Below, piece after piece: positions 1 to 6,485 of a stretch of DNA of 7,468 nt (position 1 is the stretch's first letter; the number at the start of each line of letters is the position of its first letter). The notes beneath the pieces were generated by a model. It saw only the letters and a list, made by a program, of their open reading frames with translations, was not told the origin of the DNA and searched no databases. The position numbers and the translations under genes are program-made. This DNA is from Nitrospira sp. Its GTDB lineage: Bacteria; Nitrospirota; Nitrospiria; Nitrospirales; Nitrospiraceae. The stretch lies in contig JANYBU010000244.1 of assembly GCA_025360665.1 (NCBI GenBank), positions 1 through 7,468 on the forward strand, given 5' to 3'.

Positions 1-1
1 G

Positions 2-787
2 GATGCGCGGGTGCGATATTTTCGCAGTGAAACTAACCGAGGCGTGTCGTGGAACTATAGGCGCGCGTTTGAATCGGCCCGAGGGCAATATTTCCGGTGG
101 GCGCCTGCAGACGACAAGTTTCATCCCGAATCGCTCGACCACTGCGTCGCTGTGCTCGATGCACATCAAGAAGTGGTGTTGTGCTATCCGCAAGCCTTAC
201 TCATTAATGAGGCAGGGGCGGTGATTGATCACCACAGCGATGGTTTGGATTTTCGCTCTTCTGAGGTTGCGCGACGATTCTATGAGGCGATTCGGCGAAA
301 CCCATTGGTCACTGCGATTTATGGCCTGATTCGAGCGGAGACGTTAAGGCAAACCGCCATTATGGGCGGTTTCCCTGGTTCCGATATCACGTTGCTTGCC
401 GAGTTATCCTTGTATGGGCAATTTCTGGAAATTCCTCGCCCGCTGTTTTATCGCAGGATGCACAGGGGATCCTCGTCGAGTATGACCACGATGGAAAGCG
501 TGCAGGAGTTCTATGATCCGAAGAAGAAGGGGAAGTTGTGTCTTTATCTTTGGACACATCTGTTTCAGCATGCTTCAGGTATTCGACGTGCGCCGTTAAC
601 GTTAGCCGAGAAAACCGTGTTGTGCGGCGTACTCTTGCGATGGATGATCGGGTGTCGAGACCAGTTCGGCCAGGAGTTGATCGACGCAGCGGTAAAGCTC
701 GTGACCCGGCGTGCGACGACGCCGATCCGGCAGGGTGAAGGAATTTCCAAGCAGGCAGGCAGCCGCATTCAAGGGAAAAAGATCTAG
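2..787 (+). CDS. Family 2 glycosyltransferase, C-terminal part (5' end outside window)
   Basis: The frame is open from the first complete codon at position 2 and gives 261 residues to the TAG at 785-787. The N-terminal nucleotide-sugar binding segment (the usual start of the form VSVxxPVYN) lies before the window, so the GTG at 11 is not a real start. Near the beginning, SETNRGVSWNYRRAFESARG is followed by FRWAPADD. This matches the 'N.G...N...A...A.G.Y...ADDD' region of GT-A fold GT2 enzymes, where the acidic pair (residues 37-38 of the visible part) is the DxD-like metal and nucleotide-sugar site. Further on, PRPLFYRRMHRGSSSS is typical of the C-terminal part of this GT2 subgroup. Such enzymes add one sugar to a lipid-linked or growing glycan on the cytoplasmic face of the membrane. 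No membrane segment is visible. Donor and acceptor cannot be told from sequence. It ends 3 bp before the flippase gene, so the two are probably cotranscribed and perhaps translationally coupled. Confidence 0.85.
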   Translation, partial: DARVRYFRSETNRGVSWNYRRAFESARGQYFRWAPADDKFHPESLDHCVAVLDAHQEVVLCYPQALLINEAGAVIDHHSDGLDFRSSEVARRFYEAIRRNPLVTAIYGLIRAETLRQTAIMGGFPGSDITLLAELSLYGQFLEIPRPLFYRRMHRGSSSSMTTMESVQEFYDPKKKGKLCLYLWTHLFQHASGIRRAPLTLAEKTVLCGVLLRWMIGCRDQFGQELIDAAVKLVTRRATTPIRQGEGISKQAGSRIQGKKI

Positions 788-790
788 CCC

Positions 791-2302
791 ATGTCCACAC
801 CGGCACGCTCCGTTTCCATCGCTCAACCTGAACAGAAGACCGGGATGAGTGAGGCGGAAACCAAACTGTTGGATCATTCCCTGGTCCGGGGGATGTTTTG
901 GACGGGAAGCGTGAAGTGGGCAAGTCAGGTCGTGGCTTGGGTGACGACTATCCTTGTCGCCAGGATCCTTACGCCTGAAGATTACGGAATTGTCGGTATG
1001 GCGTCGACATTCATCGGCGTGGTGAGTCTCCTCAACGAGTTCGGAGTCGGGATTACGATCGTCTCCCTGCGAGATCTAAGCGATCAAGTCGTCGCGCAGC
1101 TCAACAGCCTGTCGGTTATTTTGGGGGTGGTCGGCTTTTTGTTTTGCTGTGCCGTGGCCGTGCCGCTGGGGACGTTTTATGAAGCCTCGGAAGTTGTCTC
1201 GGTGGTGATTGTCATGGCGATGGGGTTTGTGCTCACGGGTTTCCGAACAGTGCCGAGCGCCCTGCTTCAGAAAGAGCTGCGGTTCAGAGTACTGGCATTG
1301 ATCGATGGGCTTCAAGTGTTTGTGCAAGCCGCCTTCATGGTCGGAGTGGCGTTCATGGGGTTCGGGTACTGGACGCTAGTGGCGGGTGGGCTAGTAGGTA
1401 CTCTTGTGGCAATGATTGCCACATTGGTCGTTCGGACGCATTCGTTTGCGCCCCCTTCAATGACGGCATTGAAGGAGGCGATGACGTTTAGCCGGCACAT
1501 TGTGCTGGCGCGACTGTCATGGTGTATTCAGTCCAACGCCGACTCTGTGATTGCAGGAAAAGTGCTGGGCCAGACCGCGCTTGGTGCGTATGGAATGGCG
1601 CTGTCGCTTGCCATGGCTCCAGTTGAAAAAGTTGCAGCTGTCGTTAGCCAGGTCACGACGTCCCTCTTTGCAGCGGTCCAAAAGGACCCGGTCGAGCTCC
1701 GCCGGTATTTTCTTTCGCTGACTGAGGGGTTTGCATTGGTGATTTTTCCTGCCACGCTAGGAATCGCCCTCGTGGCAGAGGAACTTGTTCTCCTCGTCCT
1801 GGGTGAAAAGTGGTCGGAGGTGACGCCACCGCTTCAGGTACTGGCATGTTATGCCGCGTTTCGGGCAATCCAAACCCTCCCGCCTCAGATCCTTTTTGTG
1901 ACGGGAGGCTCTCGGCTTGGAATGTGGAATGCGCTTGGAGTGGCGATTGTATTGCCGATCACGTTTTATCTCTGCAGCCGATGGGGTACGCAAGGGATTG
2001 CGATGTCATGGCTGATTGTCCATCCTCTTGCAGCCGTCCAGACCAACCGGTTTGTATTCCGAAAAATCGATCTCAAGATTCTGGACTATTTCCGGTCTCT
2101 CCGTTCCGCACTCGTTGGGTGTCTTTGTATGCTGGTTGTCGTGGTATTGGTGAAGCAGATGATGCCGCACAATTGGCCGCTGGCCACACGATTTGCAGGG
2201 GAAGTTGGCGCTGGTGCAGCGACGTATGCGTTCACTACGCTCATCATTCACGGTGAGCGCGCGCGCTCGTTCATTCAAGTCATTCGCAGAGGATTTGTCT
2301 GA
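791..2302 (+). CDS. Polysaccharide flippase (Wzx / lipopolysaccharide biosynthesis exporter family)
   Basis: This is a 503-residue, strongly hydrophobic protein with roughly 12-14 predicted membrane helices and few charged residues between them. After a soluble N-terminal tail comes RGMFWTGSVKWASQ, then VARILTPEDYGIVGMA (about residues 56-71). This is the hallmark opening of Polysacc_synt_3 / WzxC-like members of the MOP superfamily (first helix, then the conserved 'LxPxDYG' loop). Family members move undecaprenyl-linked oligosaccharides across the inner membrane, which fits the flanking glycosyltransferases. The start is uncertain. ATG 791 has only a weak AGGGA 14 bp upstream (772-776). An in-frame ATG at 845 (residue 19) would give 485 residues, nearer the usual 480-490, and would drop a polar, poorly conserved-looking tail. 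Neither start has a strong ribosome binding site, so translation may depend on coupling to the preceding gene. The frame is intact throughout. A related O-antigen or EPS exporter with a different substrate is the only real alternative. Confidence 0.9.
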   Translation: MSTPARSVSIAQPEQKTGMSEAETKLLDHSLVRGMFWTGSVKWASQVVAWVTTILVARILTPEDYGIVGMASTFIGVVSLLNEFGVGITIVSLRDLSDQVVAQLNSLSVILGVVGFLFCCAVAVPLGTFYEASEVVSVVIVMAMGFVLTGFRTVPSALLQKELRFRVLALIDGLQVFVQAAFMVGVAFMGFGYWTLVAGGLVGTLVAMIATLVVRTHSFAPPSMTALKEAMTFSRHIVLARLSWCIQSNADSVIAGKVLGQTALGAYGMALSLAMAPVEKVAAVVSQVTTSLFAAVQKDPVELRRYFLSLTEGFALVIFPATLGIALVAEELVLLVLGEKWSEVTPPLQVLACYAAFRAIQTLPPQILFVTGGSRLGMWNALGVAIVLPITFYLCSRWGTQGIAMSWLIVHPLAAVQTNRFVFRKIDLKILDYFRSLRSALVGCLCMLVVVVLVKQMMPHNWPLATRFAGEVGAGAATYAFTTLIIHGERARSFIQVIRRGFV

Positions 2303-2358
2303 ACCGGGGCAGGACCGGCTGGAGCATTTCGGAAGGGAGCATCGTCAAGCGTTCTTGT

Positions 2359-2364
2359 AGAGGG
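2359..2364 (+). promoter_or_regulatory. Ribosome binding site of the amidotransferase gene
   Basis: AGAGGG ends 8 bp before ATG 2373, a normal Shine-Dalgarno distance. It supports this start, as does the protein's second residue being the invariant catalytic cysteine. The spacer between flippase and amidotransferase (2303-2372) holds no other feature I can defend. Confidence 0.7.
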
Positions 2365-2372
2365 TACCGACT

Positions 2373-4268
2373 ATGTGCGGGTTCGCAGGAATAATAAATT
2401 TCGATGGGGCACCTGCGGAGCGGAACACGCTCGATCGTATGGGTTCCAGCCTGTTCCATCGCGGTCCTGACGATAGCGGTACTCACGTCGACAAGTCTGT
2501 CGGTTTGGCTTTTCGGCGGCTCTCGATTCTGGATCTCTCGCCGGCTGGGCATCAGCCGATGGTGAGCCATAACGGCAATTTTGTGATGGTCTTCAATGGA
2601 GAAATTTACAATTACGTAGAGCTGCGGCGTGAACTAGAAGGCCACGGTTGCCGATTTCGCTCCAGTGGAGATACGGAAGTCCTCCTGGAGGCATATGCGG
2701 TGTGGGGGAAAGATTGTCTGCCAAAGCTGAACGGAATGTGGGCATTTCTGATCTATGACAAGCAGCGCGGAGTGGTGTTCGGGGCGCGCGATCGATTCGG
2801 CGTGAAGCCCTTGTATTACTACCGCTACGCCAATGGTGTATGTCTAGCTTCAGAGATCAAGGCCATTCGTGCAAGCGGCTTGTATCATGATGATGTGAAC
2901 TGGCAAAGCGTATCGAAATTTTCGGTGCAGGGCCGTCTTGATGAGAGTGAGGAAACATTCTATCGGGGGATCACGCAAGTGGCTGCTGGATCCGCCTTTG
3001 AAGTCAGTGTGTCCGGCGAATGGAAGCAATGGGCCTACTGGTCGTTGGCTGATCTTCCGCAGGTGGAAACCAAAGATCCGGTGCTGCAATTCCGCGATCT
3101 TTTTGAGGATGCTGTCAGATTGAGGATGCGGAGCGATGTGCCTCTTGGTATTTGCCTGTCAGGCGGGCTTGATTCAACCGCCATTATTTGCAGCGTTGCA
3201 AGGCTAAAGAGTGCTCTTTCTTCAGGGGGTCAGGAGCAGTTGCTAGCGTTTTCTTATATGGCTCCTGAATTTGATGAGCGGCTATATATCGCAGACACGC
3301 TTGCCAGGACCCATGCAGAGCTTCGGCAGTTGGAGACCTCCCCGACGGATCTTTGGGACGATCTACAGAAGTTTCTGTGGTTCCACGATGAGCCGGTCCA
3401 TTCCATGACAGCCATGATTGGATACAAGCTGATGCAGCTCGCCTCAAAAAACGGAGTCAAGGTGGTTCTGAATGGACAAGGAGCCGATGAGACTGCGGCC
3501 GGGTACTTCAGTTACTTTGCCGACTACTGGAGAACCCTCGTGATGGATCATCATCCGATTGTCGCATGGCGGGAAATTGGTCGTTATCAGGCATCTCATG
3601 GAGGAAGTCGCGCGCGGGTGTTCCTTAATGCCGGGAAAGAAGCCATTCAGTGGCGGATGCGGCACAGTCAACTGTATGGGAGTCTGTCAAAGTGGAAAAA
3701 GGGGTCAGACTCCAAAGATAACAAATGGTTTCAACCTGAATTCGTGCGTTTTGCTCCCGAGGATGAATTGGATGGGTTGGATGGGCGTCTGGATTCCAGC
3801 TTGAAACGATCGGTTTCAAAGACACCGCTCCCGATTTTTCTTCGGGTCGAAGATCGAAATTCCATGGCCCACTCGATTGAGGCCCGTCTGCCGTTTCTCG
3901 ACTATCGGCTAGTCACCCTCCTCTTCAACTTGTCGGCTGAGTGGAAGTTGTCCGGCCCTCTAAATAAATTCATTCTTCGAGAAGCGATGCGGGAACGGAT
4001 TCCTGAATCGGTAAGGACTCGGCAGGACAAAATGGGATTCCCCACGCCCATTGGACAGTGGTTTAGGACCAGCCTCTTTAAGCAGATGCGCGATGTGCTC
4101 ATGAGTCAAGAGGCTCGTGAGCGGGGTATCTATAACGTGCCGGAGATCCTCAAGGACTTTGAACGTCATCAAGAGGGAAGGATCGACGCGTCTCAACGGC
4201 TGTTCAATGTGGCGCAATTGGAAATGTGGCATCGGATGCTTAAAAAACCTCTAGAAGTTCAGGGTTGA
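2373..4268 (+). CDS. asnB: Glutamine-dependent asparagine synthase-family amidotransferase
   Basis: This 631-residue protein has the two AsnB domains in order. The N-terminal class II glutamine amidotransferase domain (about 2-215) begins MCGFAGI, so Cys2 becomes the catalytic N-terminal nucleophile after Met removal. It also has RRLSILDLSPAGHQPM (Arg49), NGEIYNY (75-81) and SGDTE (98-102), which bind and position glutamine. The C-terminal synthetase domain has the ATP PP-loop SGGLDS (263-268), NGQGADE (367-373) and RVEDRNSMAHSIEARLPFLD (491-510). All key residues I can check are present, so it should be active: it hydrolyses glutamine and passes ammonia to an AMP-activated carboxylate. The length is typical of the EPS-locus type (about 600-650; E. 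coli AsnB is about 554). In surface-glycan clusters such proteins may amidate uronic or aminouronic acids (WbpS-like) rather than aspartate. PEP-CTERM loci also carry a dedicated amidotransferase family (TIGR03108). Family is certain, substrate is not. Confidence 0.93.
   Translation: MCGFAGIINFDGAPAERNTLDRMGSSLFHRGPDDSGTHVDKSVGLAFRRLSILDLSPAGHQPMVSHNGNFVMVFNGEIYNYVELRRELEGHGCRFRSSGDTEVLLEAYAVWGKDCLPKLNGMWAFLIYDKQRGVVFGARDRFGVKPLYYYRYANGVCLASEIKAIRASGLYHDDVNWQSVSKFSVQGRLDESEETFYRGITQVAAGSAFEVSVSGEWKQWAYWSLADLPQVETKDPVLQFRDLFEDAVRLRMRSDVPLGICLSGGLDSTAIICSVARLKSALSSGGQEQLLAFSYMAPEFDERLYIADTLARTHAELRQLETSPTDLWDDLQKFLWFHDEPVHSMTAMIGYKLMQLASKNGVKVVLNGQGADETAAGYFSYFADYWRTLVMDHHPIVAWREIGRYQASHGGSRARVFLNAGKEAIQWRMRHSQLYGSLSKWKKGSDSKDNKWFQPEFVRFAPEDELDGLDGRLDSSLKRSVSKTPLPIFLRVEDRNSMAHSIEARLPFLDYRLVTLLFNLSAEWKLSGPLNKFILREAMRERIPESVRTRQDKMGFPTPIGQWFRTSLFKQMRDVLMSQEARERGIYNVPEILKDFERHQEGRIDASQRLFNVAQLEMWHRMLKKPLEVQG
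3768..3785 (+). repeat. 9-bp in-frame tandem duplication (TTGGATGGG x2)
   Basis: Two perfect, adjacent copies of TTGGATGGG encode LDG-LDG in the amidotransferase, followed by a similar RLD. The repeat keeps the reading frame and lies in the variable stretch before the conserved RVEDRNSMAHS block, so it is probably a neutral length change in a surface loop. Confidence 0.6.
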
Positions 4269-4290
4269 GTAGGATGTGTTCGACATATCG

Positions 4291-4295
4291 AGGAG
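4291..4295 (+). promoter_or_regulatory. Ribosome binding site of the decayed wecB gene
   Basis: AGGAG lies 7 bp before ATG 4303. The initiation signal is therefore still good even though the gene behind it is broken, and it fixes the original start at 4303 (protein beginning MEIFNIVG) rather than at the upstream in-frame GTG at 4276. Confidence 0.65.
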
Positions 4296-4302
4296 ACTGC
4301 GC

Positions 4303-5309
4303 ATGGAAATCTTCAATATCGTCGGGGTGAGCCAGAATTGTATCAAGATTGCCCCGTTGATGAAGGAGATGAAGGCGCGACAGGGCATCACTCCGGCACT
4401 GGTTCACACCGGACAGCATTATGATGTGATGATGGCCTGGCAGTTTTTTGAAGACCTGGGTATTCCTGAGTCTAACTTCTCTTTGGCGGTGGGCGTTGGG
4501 TCGCATCCGGTTCAAACTGCAGAAGTTATGGAGCGGCCGGAACCGGTGCTGGAACGGGAACGGTCTGACCACTTGCTGGTCGTCGGCGACCATTTCGGTG
4601 ATTAAACTCGGAATTCCCGTTGAGCATGTGGAGGCGGGGTTTAGGAGCGGAGATCGTTCCATGCCGGAGGAGATTAACCGGATCGTAACTGACGCGCTCC
4701 TGGGTACCTCTTTATTAGTGAGCAGAGCTGATTGGATAACTTGACGGCTGAGGGTGTGGGCCGAGGAAAAATGTTTCTGGTGGAAAACGTCATGATCGAT
4801 TCGCTCGAGGCGTCCCGGCGTTCCTGAGAACGTTCATCCATCCAGTCTCAGTTGGGGGTGCCGAAGGGGGAGGATGGGGTACTGGTGTTGCGTCGTCCTT
4901 TTAATGTCAATTATGAGGATACGTTTGCCAAGCTGATCTGAGCTGTTGCAGAGATTGCCAAAGAGCGTCTGGTTATTTTCCCGGTTCATCCGCATACGTG
5001 TAGGTGTTTGGAGGACATGGACAAGCTGAGACCATTTCTACAGATGGATGGCGGGCGCCAAGAGCATTTTAACAGATTGCTTGGGAATTCAGGAAGAGAC
5101 GACAGCGCTGGTTTCTCATGTTTGACGTTGAGGTTAAATATGGAACGACTAGTTGTGATCACCCACGGGACCAACCCGTTGGTGGGACCATCGCGCATGA
5201 AGACTCTGACGGAAGCCAACTAGATCCTGAAAAGACCCTTTGTGGCTCCTGCCGCGCCGCCGGTCTGGGATGGGAAAGCGGCGGGTTAGATTGTGGATGT
5301 CTCAGTTGA
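4303..5309 (+). pseudogene. wecB: Decayed UDP-N-acetylglucosamine 2-epimerase (non-hydrolysing)
   Basis: Pieces in two frames together cover a whole WecB (UDP-GlcNAc to UDP-ManNAc). Frame A (that of ATG 4303) gives TPALVHTGQHYD, FFEDLGIPE, GSHPVQTAEVM and LLVVGD to 4590. About 23 bp of the VNSTxAC segment then seem lost, and frame B continues with KLGIPVEHVEAGFRSGDRSM, PEEINRIVTDAL. Near 4731 it returns to frame A (LDNLTAEGV, VENVMIDSL), followed by TGA at 4825-4827, LGVPKGEDG, VLRRPFNVN, TGA at 4939-4941 and VIFPVHPHT. Near 5045 it moves to frame B (MAGAKSILTDCLGIQEETTA) with about 20 codons missing just before. Near 5110 it is back in frame A (CLTLRLNMER, HGTNPLVG). TAG at 5221-5223 and TAG at 5287-5289 interrupt the tail (PPVWDGKAAG, IVDVS). 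Conserved residues are also changed: ARPNFxK is VSQNCIK, the HRP histidine is Arg (codon 4891-4893, one transition from CAT), VGN is VEN, DSGG is DCLG. The 3' limit is approximate. Position after the amidotransferase suggests it once supplied ManNAc-type sugar to this pathway. Confidence 0.93.
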
Positions 5310-5368
5310 AAAGGCCAATCCCGACCTTCTGGATCGACAGTTTCTGCATCCGCGTATCGATAGAACCA

Positions 5369-5376
5369 AGAGGAGG
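5369..5376 (+). promoter_or_regulatory. Strong Shine-Dalgarno-like sequence set far from the FemAB start
   Basis: AGAGGAGG is the best anti-SD match in the window, but 23 bp separate it from ATG 5400. No ATG, GTG or TTG in any frame lies at the usual 5-10 bp. The only start-like triplet nearby is a CTG at 5381 in another frame, which leads to a short ORF without known motifs. Either FemAB starts inefficiently, a fold brings the two closer, or a small insertion or upstream change separated them. The surrounding stretch 5310-5399 shows no other feature. Confidence 0.4.
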
Positions 5377-5399
5377 AACCCTGCCACGCCGGCTCCGCC

Positions 5400-6434
5400 A
5401 TGGACATTGTCTACTGCCAAGAGGCCGACCGAGAGCAGTGGGACGCGTACGTTCTGCAATCTCCTGATGCGACCCTAGGCCATGATTTTGGATGGCAAGC
5501 GGTCATCAGCAAAGCGTACGGCCACGAGGTGTACTATTTGATGGCAAGGAGAGACGGAAGGACGCGAGGGATTCTTCCGCTCATTTTAGTGAGGAGTCCA
5601 TTCTTTGGCTGCTCTCTCACTTCCATGCCGTTTCTGGATTACGGCGGGGTGTGTGCAGACGAGGCCGTAGTGCAAACGGCACTGATCGATCAGCTTAATT
5701 CGCTCAAGGAGAAGCATGCGGCAGGCTGGGTTGAGCTTCGTCACGTGAAACCGGTAATGGAGCTGGGACCTGGAAGGCAGGACAAAGTCAGCATGATCCT
5801 TGATCTCACCGGAGGAGAGGAACAAATATGGAAGGCACTTCCAGCCAAAGTGCGAAATCAGGTAAGGAAGGCTGAAAAGTCTGGATTGACGATTCAGCGA
5901 GGGGGGAAGGAATTGCTGGAAGAGTTTTATTCCGTCTTTGCCATGAACATGCGTGATCTGGGTTCCCCGGTTCACAGCCGAGCATTTTTTGATCATATGG
6001 CGAACGAATTTGGGCCGCGCTTGCGTGTGGTCCTTGTCAAGGATAAGGATTTCACAGTCGGAGGCCTTATCAGCCTCGTGTTCAAGGATACGGTATTAGT
6101 TCCTTGGGCATCGTGTCTCAGGGAGTATTTCCCGAAATGTCCCAATAATTTGATGTATTGGAATACTATTCAAGAGAGCTGTGCTAAAGGTTTCAAGGCG
6201 TTTGACTTTGGGCGGTCTTCGGTCGGTTCCGGGACCTATGAGTTCAAACGACAGTGGGGGGCTATTCCGAAACAGCTATCTTGGCAGTACCTGCCCGCAC
6301 AACAGGCTGCTGGAGGGGGAGGAGTGTCGTCGTCCAGTTTCAAGTATCGGGTTTGCCTGGAAATCTGGAGGAGACTACCGGTACCGCTTACGGTTCAGAT
6401 CGGGCCGCGAATTAGAAAATATCTCACGAATTGA
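5400..6434 (+). CDS. FemAB family protein, XrtA/PEP-CTERM system-associated type
   Basis: This 344-residue soluble protein has a GNAT-like fold signature. The N-terminus MDIVYCQEADREQWDAYV then SPDATLGHDFGWQAVISKAY matches the opening of the FemAB-like family linked to exosortase loci (TIGR03019). PAKVRNQVRKAEKSGL (about 148-163) and the C-terminal FDFGRSSVGSGTYEFKRQWG (268-287) are its other diagnostic blocks. Relatives of FemA/FemX transfer amino acids from aminoacyl-tRNA to peptidoglycan precursors. The exosortase-associated members have no proven reaction, and a role in transferring an amino acid or acyl group to an EPS or lipid-linked sugar is inference. Length is normal (330-350) and the frame intact. 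No signal peptide is seen, so it is probably cytoplasmic. ATG 5400 is chosen because homology begins there and no other start is in reach, although its Shine-Dalgarno sequence is unusually far upstream. It precedes a membrane glycosyltransferase by 51 bp, consistent with one operon. Confidence 0.9.
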   Translation: MDIVYCQEADREQWDAYVLQSPDATLGHDFGWQAVISKAYGHEVYYLMARRDGRTRGILPLILVRSPFFGCSLTSMPFLDYGGVCADEAVVQTALIDQLNSLKEKHAAGWVELRHVKPVMELGPGRQDKVSMILDLTGGEEQIWKALPAKVRNQVRKAEKSGLTIQRGGKELLEEFYSVFAMNMRDLGSPVHSRAFFDHMANEFGPRLRVVLVKDKDFTVGGLISLVFKDTVLVPWASCLREYFPKCPNNLMYWNTIQESCAKGFKAFDFGRSSVGSGTYEFKRQWGAIPKQLSWQYLPAQQAAGGGGVSSSSFKYRVCLEIWRRLPVPLTVQIGPRIRKYLTN

Positions 6435-6473
6435 CTCCGTCGGAATGCTGGTCAGTCAGTCCGCAGAAGGAAT

Positions 6474-6479
6474 GAGGAG
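6474..6479 (+). promoter_or_regulatory. Ribosome binding site of the membrane glycosyltransferase gene
   Basis: GAGGAG ends 6 bp before GTG 6486 and 12 bp before the in-frame ATG 6492. The spacing favours the GTG as the start. Confidence 0.65.
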
Positions 6480-6485
6480 ATTGCC

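Noticed and set aside
387..923. Long open frame on the minus strand (178 codons)
   Set aside because: It lies antisense to the glycosyltransferase and flippase genes, spans their junction, has low-complexity Arg/Ser/Pro-rich composition and no recognisable motif. It is a shadow of GC-rich coding sequence.
1810..2256. 148-codon open frame on the plus strand within the flippase gene
   Set aside because: It is a different frame of an intact, clearly recognised membrane protein gene, with no known motif or good ribosome binding site.
2303..2372. Short direct repeat GGAGCAT (2321-2327 and 2336-2342) in the flippase-amidotransferase spacer as an operator
   Set aside because: A 7-bp repeat at 15-bp spacing is easily due to chance, and there is no promoter-like sequence or dyad symmetry with it.
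4240..4662. 140-codon open frame on the minus strand
   Set aside because: It is antisense to the end of the amidotransferase and the start of wecB and shows no domain. The plus-strand WecB similarity explains the region.
5008..5223. Small stand-alone gene of 71 codons
   Set aside because: Its product contains CLTLRLNMER and HGTNPLVG, which are C-terminal WecB motifs, so it is a fragment of the pseudogene.
4303..5309. Programmed frameshifting or TGA recoding (selenocysteine) that would rescue wecB
   Set aside because: Several frame changes in both directions, TGA and TAG stops, missing segments and altered catalytic residues cannot be explained by one recoding event. No slippery sequence or SECIS-like structure was apparent.
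5240..5478. Overlapping small open frames across the start of femAB (5240-5467 and 5293-5478)
   Set aside because: One is the wecB tail frame running past its lost stop and the other has no motif. Clear FemAB homology in a third frame accounts for the sequence after 5400.
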